From NCBI GenBank assembly GCA_013398055.1, contig VZRS01012488.1, forward strand, positions 1 to 64,000: a stretch of DNA of 64,000 nucleotides, written 5' to 3'. The translations under genes were made by a program, and so were the position numbers. The stretch's first letter is position 1. Each line of letters begins with the position of its first letter. The notes below the pieces were generated by a model. That model ran no database searches. It had not been told where the DNA came from and saw only the letters and a list, made by a program, of their open reading frames with translations. Below are positions 1 through 11,245 of the stretch, piece after piece. The DNA is from Ifrita kowaldi. Lineage: Eukaryota; Chordata; Aves; Passeriformes; Cinclosomatidae.

Positions 1-19
1 CCTTCCCTTCCCTTCCCTT
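1..19. repeat. (CCCTT)n pentanucleotide microsatellite, cut by window edge
   Basis: The window opens with about four CCTTC/CCCTT units followed by a T-rich run to about position 34. The array probably continues to the left outside the window, so its true length cannot be judged. Confidence 0.8.
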
Positions 20-924
20 TTTGTTCTTTTTTTAATTACAAGTTAACAAACAACTGCTAGTGCAGAGACAATAATTTCTTCTTCAATAATCCCAGGAGAT
101 AATAATCTGGCATTCCTCTGTAAATTGGGCCTTCTAAAAGCTATGTCTTGGTGGTCCATGATTGTCTTTCTAGAATCAGGCTGTTCTCAGGCAGCATTGT
201 TTCCTCTTTAATAAAAAAAAAAATTGCTCGCTGAGAAATATGTGTACTTCAAATCAATGCAATTTTCAATGTTGGTCAAGAAGTAAGAGTTAGGCTTATT
301 CAATAGTATTCACTTTCATTTTAAAACTACCATCATTGCTATCTTAGAACTTGACAATTGTTATCTGACACTGTTAATTGACAAACTGTTGATCTGTTAA
401 TTTGAGAAATGTTATTACTGCATTAACATCTGGCATTTATACAACATTCCTCATCCCTAGAGATCTGTTGATGTTACTCAGAGCCTGACCATGCATAGAC
501 CCATCTCCAAGAACAAACTTCCCCAGGGGGCTCCTGTACATACTCCAGCATTTTGCAACAAGTTCTGTGCGAAATAAGGAAAGATGAGGAAATCTATCAA
601 ATGCATGTGGCAGTCTGAAGCATCAGGAACTAATTGAGGCAATTAAATACTCTAGGCAAGGATTGAGCCTCACCCTTTGTGGCAGGGGAAATACAGTCAT
701 GCACCAAAACAAATTACTTTGAATGTGGTAAGAGAAAATTCATTTTACACCCGACCACAGCCTCTGGTGTAACAATAGCCTAATATTTCTAACAGTGATG
801 AGTTTGGCAAAGTCTGATTCAAGCAGGCAGGAAAGGATGATTTAAGAATAGGTACTAAGTATTCTCTACTCTCACAGACCTGCTGCACTAATGCCCAACA
901 CTTCCCACACTCTTACTTTTTTAG
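20..924. other. Unannotated AT-rich sequence
   Basis: I see no recognisable repeat or gene here. A chance-looking splice pair (acceptor ending at 685, donor GT at 728-729) encloses a 42-nt open stretch, which is too little to support an exon. Confidence 0.5.
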
Positions 925-1037
925 ATCATCTAAGGCCTGAGTACCAAACTGGGCCTTATACCTCTTTATGCAGTTATGTGCAGCCTGCTGGAGAATACAG
1001 ACAGCACCAATCCATCAAAATGGCCCTGATTACCAAG
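925..1037 (+). CDS. Candidate internal coding exon (113 nt), unidentified protein
   Basis: This is a possible exon, not a confirmed gene. It is preceded by a pyrimidine-rich acceptor (CTTACTTTTTTAG, AG at 923-924) and followed by a good donor (ACCAAG|GTAGGA, GT at 1038-1039). Between them one frame is fully open for 37 codons. It starts with two bases of a split codon and ends on a codon boundary. The encoded peptide begins HLRPEYQTGPYTS and ends SIKMALITK; its varied, non-repetitive composition looks protein-like, but I do not recognise the family. The frame continues open past both splice sites for a short way, so openness alone is weak evidence. It is phase-compatible with the candidate exon at 22056. 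It could equally be a chance combination in AT-rich DNA. Confidence 0.3.
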
Positions 1038-3605
1038 GTAGGAAAGACCACGGATGAAGCAGATCATATTCGTAAATCCTCTTAAAGTTGACCCCTAATT
1101 TCATGGTGTAATAACAGCAGCAACAATAGTACATACTAATAATGAAAAATTATCACTTCTACAAAAATAAGAGAACAAGCAACAAAAATTATATGTGTCC
1201 TTACACCAAAATACAGCAAAAATTAAGTATATTAAACCATTGGCTACTGCAGCTGATCACAAATTATAGGTGTCTTGCAAAAGAAAGTAATTGTTTCTTA
1301 ATAGTCCCAGCAATGCAGTAACTTTCTAACACTGATTCTTAAAGTCCGAATAAGCGGTGTACAAGCAATGTACAGACCCATAGCTGCCCCGGGGGTATTT
1401 TAAACCTGATAAATGTGTTCATTACAGATAAGTACTTGAAGCACACAAAGGCTTAAAAGTGGCTCACCAATCAAACTTGTGAGCCTCTGTCTTAGGAGAA
1501 GAACAAGGAGAACAACCTCGTTGAAATGACAGGAACATATGCAGAAAAATAATTCCCATAACAGAGTTCGGTCAAGTTAGTAGCACGTCCAAACACACCC
1601 TAGTTTTTAATAACCATAAGAAAACAGAAGTTCATTTTGTGTTTTACTCGGAAATGTACCTTCTTGGCAGTTGCAAATCCATTGATATCATTCATTCAGC
1701 AGAACAGTTGCTTATTACTGATTCAGAAGGCAGGTCAAAGATTCACTTGGCAATCCTCTGTGTGCATTAGCTAACCTCAACTTTCCCTCAAAATCGCTCC
1801 ATTTACAAGTTCAGATGAGATAACCACCTACAACAGTGTGACGGATGCCAGAAGAATTCCAGAGATGCTCACTTAGTCATAAGTGTTTTGAATGTAAATT
1901 TTAATCAGAGTTAATAATATTGAGAGCATAATTCTAACAGTCCAACAGTTTATGGATAAAAAATGCAGGGTTTATCAATAAATGTGAAAGTTATATTTGT
2001 TCTACTACACCACCTGAGACCATTTTTCCATGAAATAGATTTTATTTATGTGTCCATTAACATAAGATTGGAAGGCAACTCTTGAGTCATCAAGGCCAAA
2101 CAACCATCCAACTATAATTAATAATCACATCACACTATCTCTTACACAGAGATGGACTTAACTGCATTTTACAAGCAGCTCCATTTTTATTCCCGCTGCA
2201 TCCCTGAAGATGCTGCTCAAAACTTCAATAATTTAATGTTTGAGGACTTCCTTTAGTCGTCTAACTTCCTGAAGCTTTCGTGGCTGGCTAATCTTTTATC
2301 CTGGCAATGAGTTTAACTCCACTGGTTAATTATTTTGATGCTCTAAGTATAGAAATGATAGAAAGACTACACAACAAAAACATGCAGTCCGAAGAGCATC
2401 TACAAAGCTCTCCATCCCTTTCCCTTATAAAAAGGAGAACATAGAAGGGAGGAGTATAGTCACTCAGTCAGTTCAATCATTCTTGTGCTATTTCTGTGGT
2501 GCCTTCATGCAGAATGATCACAAGGAACTTCACTTTAAAACTAAATTCAAACACTTACCAAATTGCAACAGAAGGAAAGCAGAATAAAACAAATTAGTCT
2601 AGTCAAGATTAAGGCTTAAAAATGCCGAGGGCCCTATTAACTATAAAAAGCTTACAGTGTCTGTGTATGTATGCACTTCGAAGCAAAGACAGAAATTATA
2701 TACCTACATGAAAAAGAAGGAATTAGCAATCCATGCTGCTTCAGAAAGATTGCGCACTTCATTCTTGAGTCACAAAGAAAACTTGTCTTAAAATTGACCC
2801 ACACTGAAGAATTTAAGACCTTCTTATGCTACCATCCAGATTAACATAGGTAACAAGGCTGGCCTGGAATAGGTAAAATCTCTCCAATTATGATTCAGCA
2901 CATGGGTATGTGTTTCTGCATGGATTTAGTGTGGGGCCTTGTCCATTGGGAGAGAAAATCATGGCACAGCAATCCTTGTGCTCATAAATACTGGAAACAT
3001 GCAAAGTGCAAATTAACTAGAATTGGCAGGATCCATATCTGTTACAACATCAGATGAAAAGGTCGCAACTACTGGCAATTCTATGGATCATGCTGCACTA
3101 ACCTTTTGTTAATGTTTTGCTAGGGAGGTAGAGAAAATAGTTGTAAAACTTCCCTGTAAAAGTGCAGACTTGTATCTTAACAGAAAGACAAGGAAGAAAA
3201 TCAAGGAAGGAAGCAACGCAACCAGCTACAGACAACCAACCTGCTAAAAGAACATTGAGAGCACAATCACACACAACCATTTCTTTCCTTGTCATTCCAC
3301 CATTCTGAGCTGTTTTCATGCTGGAAAATAAGAGGTAAAGAAGTTAAAAAACTCTGAGAGGTGGTCAGAGAAGGGTAAGCTCTGGGGAAAATAGAGTGTG
3401 AGCTGATGTGATTGTCCCAACAGTGGAATGGGAGGGAAGCAGCCTGGGTGGCTAAAGAACCAAATCTTGAAGAGATTTGGAGATGTGAGAGGTGAACACA
3501 CTTTGGTGCTGTAAGGGGGAAAGTGTAATACAGAGCTATTTCTGTTAAGGCCCAGTATTTAAGATAACTGAACTCTGAACTAGGTAAGGTAGAAGACCAA
3601 CAGGC
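1038..3605. other. Unannotated AT-rich sequence
   Basis: No repeat family, RNA gene or convincing exon was seen. Short open frames on both strands around 3.1-3.5 kb have no recognisable motif. Confidence 0.5.
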
Positions 3606-3912
3606 TCATAGAATCACTGAGTCACAGAATGGCCTGGGTTGGAAAGTACTTTAGAGATCACCTAGTTCCAAACTAGGAACCTTTCACTAGACCAGGTTGC
3701 TCAGAGCCACATATAACCTGGGGCACCCACAACTTCTCTGGGCAACCAGTTCCATCACCCTCACAGGAAAGAATTTCTTCCCAATATCCAATCTAAACCT
3801 ATTCCCTGTCAGTTTGAAGCCATTCCCCCTTGTCCTGTCACTCCAAACCTGTGTAAATAGTCTCCCTCCATCCTTCCTAAAGGCTACTTTCAGGTATTGC
3901 ACCCCTGGTCCA
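3606..3912 (-). mobile_element. CR1 LINE, 5'-truncated 3' end
   Basis: The left edge carries the reverse complement of the CR1 3' terminus (TCATAGAATCACTGAGTCACAGAATGG). The CR1 3' region then follows, including CACTAGACCAGGTTGCTCAGAGCC, the stretch read on + as CACCCTCACAGGAAAGAATTT, and TCAATCTAAACCTATTCCCTGTC-type sequence up to about 3912. CR1 is the dominant avian non-LTR retrotransposon and most copies are 5'-truncated, as here. Divergence within the copy (for example the altered AACTAGGAACCTTTCACTAG segment) suggests an old insertion. Open frames over this interval on both strands are repeat-derived and not genes. Confidence 0.93.
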
Positions 3913-6900
3913 TGCGGACACAGCCACCGTGCTGTGACCACATCAGGAACAAAGTTGATTAAAGGACATTAAAGCAAACTAAGGGCCAGGGCTCTTCTTA
4001 TTATGAAATGAGAGCATGTGTTTATTAATAAAATTTAAAATAGTAATTTAAAAAAACTTAGGCAGAAAAACCCAACCATGGAATAGCTTTTCAGCTATAA
4101 AATCGTACCACTGATTTTCCTCAGCAGGTTGACTCCATAGAACAGTCCTTCTGAGGTAAGATAACCCAAGGGAAAAAATACTGTCAAAAAGTAATTTAAA
4201 ATGACATCAGAAGGCATTTTGAAAAAGTTCTCTACATTGCAGGGTTGTGGCAGGAAAGTAGTGTCTCTAAATAGTTATTTTTCCTGTACAAAAAGAAGCA
4301 TTTTTGTAAAATTTTAAAAATATTTTACCTGTAATATTTCTTGGGTTTGCTAGTTCAAAGAAATTATAGAATTTAAAGATTTAAAGGACAGGAAAAATTA
4401 AAATTAAAAAATAATATAATTAAGTTTTTTCAGCTATTGAAAGAATGTACCCAGGCTTGCTGCTACCTTAAAATCCTGAACAGTCTTTATGGAAATTTTC
4501 AGTGTTTCTTGTCACTGAAAAAAATCATATTTTGAAAAAAAAGTTGAAAACAACATGTTTAAAGAACAACATTAAGTAGATTACATCCCTGCCACTAATT
4601 AACAGCACAAGTAGTAAATACTTAATAAAGGCAAGCTGGTTACTCAAAAATGTAAAATGGCTTAACATGAATTGGTACATTTTAGGATTATTGATGAAAA
4701 CTCAACTGACTGAATAATACAGGCCACATAATTTTATCTAGTGATTCTTGAATCAAAATATAGAAGGTACAAATGAAGTTGAACATATATCTGTGTAAAT
4801 GTATAGTTATATGTATAAAGAGGTCCATCTGGATTTGAAGCCTTTAATTAACAGAAAGATTACAACACCTCTAACTTCATCATTTCAGTGCTCATGAAGT
4901 AGAATTTACACCTCGTGAAGAACAGGCATAGAAGAGTTCTTGTTTGAGAAGAACAAAAATTTTTGTGAAATCATGGTTTAATGTACTAAAAACTCTGGTC
5001 ATAAATCTGGAGGGGAAGTTAGTGTGGTAATTCAGAATAAATGAATAAATTTCAAGGCAATGTAATTGTCAGTCAGGAGAGATACTCTGTACAAACTGCC
5101 AGTGGTAGAAAATCACTTCTAGCACATCTTGGCTACATCAGATTCTCATAACAGAAGAATGAAACATTTTTTGAGCACAAGGCTCCTGCTTCCATCTCAC
5201 CACATCAAAATTTTCTGAAAACATACTGCTTCACAGTTATTAAAAATAAATCATCAGCTTTACTTCTTTCTCATGTTATAGATATACACATGATAATACT
5301 CTGTTCTCTCCCACATCCCAATCTTCCTGCTCAATGAGATAACCATTTAGCAGAGTGTCTACTCATTCTTAAATGGAAGACACCATGTACTTTTTTCAGC
5401 TGTAGTTACATTTCATAAGAAGTGCCAAACTATTTTGAACTATGACATTGTTTGGAAATATATTCCATCCTTTTATAGAAACATCTCCAGCTAGAGCCAC
5501 AGCTATAACTATTATACAGGATGAATAAAAAGCACATCTTCACAAAAATTTTCCAAGTGCAAGTGTCCCACTCCCCATACTTACAACTTGCTGGAAATCA
5601 GCAACTCTAAGTTTTCCCAAACCTCATTTATTTAAAAATAAAGGTTACACTCAGGACCAAGTCCAACAGTGAAATCAGCAATGTAAACAGGATGGAAAAA
5701 CCAGTTATCCTCACATATGGAGAGTTATAAAAGGTATGTGACATATGGAATCTGTATTTCAGTTAGGTCACAGCTTTGCTCTAACACTTTCTTTTACTCT
5801 TTAACCTACTAAGAAAATGGTTTTCAGTCAAGGAGATGGAGGTCAAAAAGAAAACCGTCAATAGGTTTGTTGAATCTGAAGCCTTCTCAGAACAGGACGT
5901 TGGTACCCAAGAAAGATGTGTTAAATAACAAATATGTAGCGTATGTGGAGAATAAGTGTTTGGATTAAAAAGCAAACAAATGAAAACTCAGGAAAAGTTT
6001 ATTATGGGAAACTCCAGGTTCTTTAATGAACTGTATATTCATGGGAGTAGGAAAATATGAAAACTAAAATTTTTGTGGGATGGGAAAACTGTTTCCTGCC
6101 CATCTTTGACCTCTCAGTGTAAAACTGCTTAGCGCTTTGGTTTACAGTACAAATATTTCTGGATATGGTATCCATCTGTTATGTATTAGTGAAATATTTC
6201 TGATACTCAGCATTCTTTTAAACAGCACTATTACAATTTCATCATGAAAGGTTAATAGCTAAGTAATAGTCTGACAGGTTTATAGTGGATGGTATTTCTG
6301 GAAAGAGTATTTGCTGTTTAGCATTTCTTAAGGAGAGCTGTTAAAATTTCAGCCAAAGGGTTCTTGAAACTTCAGTATGATGTATCACATGTGGGGTGAT
6401 TACACAGAGTATTACTCTTAAAATGTTTTTTCAAGGAAATTTGACTATTTTTAATACTTAACTAAAGACTTTAAATGGTAATTTTGAGTTCATCATAGTT
6501 ATCCTTAAATATAACTTGGTATCAGTTTTTGAAATGTTCCTTGTCTTGGCTACATATTGATTGAGGGTGTTTATTTGCACTGTAAATTTTATAGTTATAA
6601 CCTCCTTACAGTAATTTGGGTTCCAACAGGAAGAGATGCTGTAATCTTAAGAAGTCAAAAACCACACAGAACAAGAAAGGAAATTAAAAATCCCAAACTG
6701 AAGACCTCCAGGAAATGTTTGCAAAAACCAGCGAATGGGTACCATTTCCATTCCAATTCCTTTCTAGCTGCATGCAGTTACTGCACTGAAGGTTTTCTTG
6801 CCAGACTTTCCAATCTCATGTGCATTAATGATTAGGAAGCTGTTTTCCCAAATGTGTGCACCTGGAGGAAAGGTACTCAGATGTGAGTCACCAACCCCTG

Positions 6901-7170
6901 GCTCAGGGCTGAGTCACAAACTCAGATGCTTCAGAGCCTTTCTGTCAGGATGAGGTCCCAGGGGCTTGCGTCTAGCTTGATGTTTATTCTGAGGTCCTTA
7001 CAAGATCTTTAAATACTTGGCTCCTTGCCATTATCAACAGATTTTAGCTCAGCTGACCTTTTCCAAAGCAGTCTCTCCCAATATCCCTGGTGATGCCTGG
7101 CTGTGGCCTTTTGATTCCCCAGGGGCAAGAAAAAGGAGGGATGATCCCAGATGCCTTTTTTACTTGTTTA
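3913..7170. other. Unannotated AT-rich sequence
   Basis: No repeat or gene could be identified. A 31-nt splice-flanked stretch at 4125-4155 has stops in all three frames and is not supported as a coding exon. Confidence 0.5.
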
Positions 7171-7292
7171 CTGTGAGGGTAACTGAGCACTGGCACAGGT
7201 TGCCCAGGAAGGTTATGGAGCCTCCATCCTTGTATATATTCAAAATCTGACTGGCCATGCTCCTGGCCAACCAGCTCCACCCTACCTGAGCA
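7171..7292 (+). mobile_element. Older CR1 LINE fragment, sense orientation
   Basis: The sequence reads GAGCACTGGCACAGGTTGCC, then CAGGAAGGTTATGGAGCCTCC and a diverged segment ending near CCTACCTGAGCAGG. This matches the sense strand of the CR1 region just upstream of the 3' end, in an older-subfamily style with internal differences (GTATATATTCAAAATCTGACTGG). The terminal tail is missing, so it is truncated at both ends. The overlapping open frames on both strands are shadows of the element. Confidence 0.85.
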
Positions 7293-8377
7293 GGAGAATT
7301 CTATCTTGGAGTTGGGACAGTGCTACTTGCAGCGCTTTCCTGCTTTAAGGAAGAGGAGAAGAGAGAACGACCTCAGAGAAATACTTCCCATTCACCCTCT
7401 CCAGCCAAGAGCACTGCTCCCTGTCTTCCTGAACGTGCTAGAGCAGTGCAGAACAGCTGCTTGTATCCACCACAGGGCACCTGTAGGCACAAGAAAGTAA
7501 GCTGGGTAGCATTTGTGCAGGTACATGGACATCTCAAACCCAGGGTGTTAATGACAGCAGAAAAAGATCCTAAATACCTCACTGCCACTTCTGCTGTAGG
7601 GCCAGGGTGAGGACTGCCAGACAGAGGTCGTAAGTGGAGCTGCAGAGGGGACTGCGTGTGAAGAAGAGCAAGATCCCCAGCACCAGTACTGGTCTGTCAA
7701 AATATCTCTTTTGAGAAGCCTTTGCTTCCAGTGCTTAGTTGCATCACAGAAATTGATGATACTGAGATGCCTTTTCTCCATCAGTACTGCAAAACAGTCC
7801 AGTAGAGCTGCCCATCATTACCTCGCCAAATTTCTTCCCAAAGGAGTACCTTTTCTCCAGTTTCAGGTTCAACTGAAAATGAAGCTACTGTTTAAAGGTT
7901 TCCTGAGAAGCTTCGGTTGAGGAGAGACCCCCTGCAAGCAGGCCCATCTTTATGCAAAACAGCAGTCACTTACTTTTCACAAGTTCCTCAGCAAAATGTT
8001 GGCAAGGCTGGCAAACGAATGGGAAATCTCACATGCAAGATTTACAATTTTAAACTAAAGAGAAACCTTGGTTTAAATGTACATAATTTTAACCTGAAAA
8101 TAAAATAAGCAGCTATGGCAGAAAGAAAAGCTTGCAGATAGACTGCAATAAATAAATCTTATGTACAGAGAAGTTCATCTGAATAAAAAATGTTCTGAAG
8201 TTCACCACTAGATTTGGGACCAACATAGTTTCACATGGATGCAAAAAAGAGGCAAAATGAACCTCTTGCTGTTGTACAATCAAGGCAACAGACCTATTTA
8301 ACACAAAGAAGCAGCTAATCAACCTAGACTGCAAACCCAGTGTGACAGACTCAAATATCCACTGTGAAAAGCTGTCC
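7293..8377. other. Unannotated sequence between CR1 and solo LTR
   Basis: Moderately GC-rich to about 7.7 kb and then AT-rich. A donor-like AAGAAAGTAAGC at about 7495 follows an open stretch, but no matching acceptor or recognisable peptide was seen. Confidence 0.45.
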
Positions 8378-8382
8378 ATGTG
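8378..8382. repeat. Target-site duplication, left copy (ATGTG)
   Basis: It matches 9052-9056 exactly and abuts the TG terminus of the LTR. Confidence 0.85.
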
Positions 8383-9051
8383 TGTCTTGGGATGACTTTA
8401 TGATGCTGTACTCCTATCGCCTGCTCTATGCCAGACATGAATCCTGTAGCTTTAAGCTGGGTTCAGGAGAGGGGGGAGAGAAGCCAGGTGAATTCTTCAG
8501 TGCAGTTTGTGTTCAAGGACTGACACACACTCCTCTGCGTTCTCACTACTGCAGAGACGAGGAAGCACCTTCCTGCTTTTTCCCAGCTTTCAGCTCTGTT
8601 TCTCAGGAGAGATAGAGAGAGTTAAAATTCTTTGCTTTTTAGCTAGCCTGTTAGCTGAGGCAAGAAGTTTTTTTCCTGGGACTGTGGCTTCTACTTCTTC
8701 TCCTGGAACTGTTCAGCACCGGTCCAGAACACCATCACCGGGAGGCCCCACACCAAGGCCCAGAGGGGCCCACACTGCACCCCAGCTCCAGAGAGAGCAG
8801 AGCCACGCCTACAGAAAGGACTCTGAATCTACCAGGTCTTCTCCACAGCGAGGAAGTTTATTATCTAATATTACATTTTTCTTCTCTCGTGCCTGCGTGC
8901 ACCCTGCTTGTTAAATAAACAGCTTTTTTTTTCACTTTCCTCCAAGAAATTTCTTTCCAAACCTGGTGTGGGAGGGGCTGCTGAATCCTGCCTTCTGTGG
9001 AGGAGACATTCATTTCAGATGTTTCCTCCCAAGTTTTCTCAAACCAAGACA
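8383..9051 (+). mobile_element. Solo LTR of an endogenous retrovirus (ERVL-like), 669 bp
   Basis: The element starts TGTCTTGGGATGAC and ends AAACCAAGACA, giving the canonical TG...CA termini (TGT/ACA). It is flanked by a perfect 5-bp target duplication, ATGTG at 8378-8382 and 9052-9056, which fixes both ends and the insertion. A polyadenylation signal AATAAA lies at 8914-8919, placing the R/U5 boundary just after it and the U3 to the left, so it reads on the + strand. A 5-bp duplication fits ERVL or ERV1 classes; the terminal sequence resembles passerine ERVL LTRs as I recall them. No internal retroviral genes are present, so it is a solo LTR produced by LTR-LTR recombination. Open frames here (8507-8914 and others) are incidental. 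Confidence 0.88.
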
Positions 9052-9056
9052 ATGTG
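9052..9056. repeat. Target-site duplication, right copy (ATGTG)
   Basis: It abuts the terminal CA of the LTR at 9050-9051 and matches 8378-8382 exactly. Confidence 0.85.
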
Positions 9057-10097
9057 CTTCACTGAATAGGTTGGCTGAATATATATGGAACTCATTGGGA
9101 AAGAAAATTGTAGCTGCAAATAAAATGTATTGTCTGTCCCACTGTGTATGGCTGAGCATAAGCTGTATGACAAAAATTAAAAAAAAGTATTGAAAAATAC
9201 TGAAAAATATTACAGATGCCCTCTATATAGCCATGAACCAGACAAAAGGCAGTAAAGAATAACTACCTTCAGCACTATGCGAAACAGCTTTGGCTTCTGT
9301 CAGAAGCACTCTTCAAAAGGGCATTACACCCACCAGACTCTTTTTCATCACTACTCCATTTCCAGTTTCCCCTTTCTGCCCAAAATACATATGAAAGGTA
9401 TTGTCAGCAAGCTCCTTCCAGCCTTAGGGCTTGACAAAGAAGTTTGGGTGGTGGCACAAAGCAGGGGTGGATCTACTCATGGCTGGAGCCACTCAGCTCA
9501 GAAAAGAAAGTGCTGTGAAGAGCTACAAAATAACGTCTTTACTGAAGGCATTTATTCCCCCACTCACTGGGGCCTCTGAAGCAACAGGGAATGTTTGGGT
9601 CTCTGCTAAGCCTGGAGGTCAGGTATTCAGGAATACCTTCAATGAGGTTGAGGAGTCTGAATATTTGAGACTATCCCCTGAGGGACTCTTGAATCACCTC
9701 TTTCCAGACTCGGTTACTATCAGTAACTTCAGTGTTGAAGATGAAAAGAATGAGAATGAAAATGAAAATAGCACCGTACTTTCTCCAGGAAGGAGAAGGA
9801 GCCTTATTCACCTGACAAGCTCTGCCAAGTGTGTTCTGTCAACTTCAACTGACTCCCATCACCTTCATTTGGTTTCTAATGCCTATTTAATGCTTTGGTC
9901 TCAGTCTTTAAAGGCATGAGTCCCATGCATATGACTGAAATCTGACCTCTGAACCAAAGCGGTGGATGCTTCCCTGTCAGGAGCCAGTTTAGTTTCGATT
10001 TGTCTCAACACTGGTTGTCAGAGGCATGTGGAGGAGGGGTTGCACACGTGCCACTTGCAGGAGGCAGCTAGGAGAAGATCGGGGAAAGCCTTGTCTC
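9057..10097. other. Unannotated sequence
   Basis: An open frame of 162 codons at 9431-9919 begins with TTG, lacks any recognised domain and contains a simple GAATGAAAAT-type stretch at about 9745-9770. I regard it as a chance frame. No repeat family was recognised. Confidence 0.45.
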
Positions 10098-11151
10098 TGG
10101 GGAGACTTTGCCTGACAAACATTTCATGTCTCACATGAGACAGGCAGTCAGCAGGACAGCATCAAGGTCACTGTACTCCCCAGAGAGGCTTCTCCAATCA
10201 CATGGCGAAAGATCTCCACCGATGCAGTGGAAGGTTGGACTGGACCAATGGTCTCCAGCCAGCAGGCAGACTTAGGAGGAGCCAGGGGGCATAAAAAGTA
10301 ACTGCATCACAAGCTCTGGGGGCTTTTTGAGACTTGTCTTTTTGGGGCTTGGTGATTGGGGCTTTTTTTTTGTGTCTTGTCTTTAGGGCTTTTGGAGTCT
10401 GGGGGCCTTTTGGGTCTTGTATTTTTGCTTTGGCTTCAGCCTGCCGGGGGCTTCTTTGCCCTGGCCCTAGCCCATTTTTTGTCCTTCTTTGATCTGGGTC
10501 TAGTCTGCCTTTTGGCTCTCCTGCCCTCGCTGGCTCTTGCTTGCCCTTGCGTCTGTCCTGCCTCCCTTTGTCCCTGACCACCGCACTGCCTGCTTCATCC
10601 CTGCATCCAACTGTGCCTGCCTCCGATCCAGCCTGCCACCGTGATCCCCGCTGTGACCCTGTCGAGGGTCCCGTACCTCCTGCCCAAGCACCCACTCACT
10701 CATCTTGTGTCCGGCCACCCGTCAGAATGGGAGCTGTGCCTGTGGGGCCATGCCTCTCCGAGAGCTGCGCAGGCTCCCNGTGTCCGGCCACCCGTCAGAA
10801 TGGGAGCTGTGCCTGTGGGGCCATGCCTCTCCGAGAGCTGCGCAGGCTCCCTGGCAGGCAGCACGTACACACCCGCGCTGCATCAACGGCACTCCCCGAT
10901 CCTCTGGTGGTAATGTCCGCTTTTTGTGTCTCCTATCTCTCTCTCTCTCTCCTTCTACCCCCCAATCCTTTTCCATATTCCTTCCTCCTTTTCTGTATTT
11001 TCTAGCCCTCTTTGGTGGGGCAACTCCTTTTTGGTTTTTCATTACCAATAAACAGTTCTCAGATAGAAGGCTGTCTCAGTTGACTTGATGTCATTCTAGA
11101 CCATCTGTTTTTAAAAGAACTCCTCGCAGTTTCCCACAATGGAAGGCATCA
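10098..11151 (+). mobile_element. Probable LTR or LTR-like retroelement, GC-rich, boundaries uncertain
   Basis: This stretch differs sharply from its surroundings. It has a TATA-like CATAAAAAGT at about 10290, then a degenerate repetitive G/T-rich segment (TTGTCTTTTTGGGGCTTGG-like units, about 10320-10430) and a C-rich segment. A (TC)n run at about 10936-10952 and an AATAAA signal at 11047-11052 complete it. That order (promoter, transcribed R-like region, poly(A) signal) suggests an LTR. The proposed ends are a TG at 10098 and a CA at 11150-11151 flanked by GTCTC at 10093-10097 and 11152-11156. I found this pair by trying many combinations, so it is weak. The 165-codon minus-strand frame here is a shadow of the repetitive part. 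Confidence 0.45.
10707..10851. repeat. Exact 72-bp duplication separated by one N (probable assembly seam)
   Basis: Positions 10707-10778 and 10780-10851 are identical by eye (both run from GTGTCCGGCCACCC to GCGCAGGCTCCC) and are separated only by the N at 10779. An identical overlap at both sides of a one-base N is what results when two contig ends overlap but are not merged. A true tandem minisatellite is the alternative. Confidence 0.9.
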
Positions 11152-11163
11152 GTCTCCCTCCAG

Positions 11164-11245
11164 CCATGTGGATCACAAAGCACAGAACAACACAAAAACC
11201 TTGGACAAATGATATTCTGATAAAGCTTAGGGTGACATTTTCCAG
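11164..11245 (+). CDS. Candidate small exon (82 nt), unidentified
   Basis: A strong acceptor (CAGTCTCCCTCCAG, AG at 11162-11163) precedes it. A consensus donor (TTTTCCAG|GTAAGT, GT at 11246-11247) follows. Only one of three frames is open, starting after two bases with ATGTGGATCACAAAG and reaching the donor without a stop. It lies just downstream of the LTR-like element, so it could be an exon of a non-coding transcript driven by that element. The peptide is not recognised. It is not phase-compatible as the exon directly after 925-1037. Chance occurrence is quite possible. Confidence 0.22.

Noticed and set aside
686..727. 42-nt splice-flanked open stretch
   Set aside because: Too short and with a weak donor (GTG|GTAAGA); chance matches of this size are common.
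4125..4155. 31-nt micro-exon with acceptor TTTTCCTCAG and donor GAG|GTAAGA
   Set aside because: All three frames contain a stop; only a non-coding exon would be possible.
9431..9919. 162-codon + strand frame
   Set aside because: It begins with TTG, has no recognised domain, includes a simple repeat stretch and lacks exon signals.
10198..10695. 165-codon minus-strand frame, longest in the window
   Set aside because: It is low-complexity, read from the repetitive G/T-rich part of the LTR-like element.
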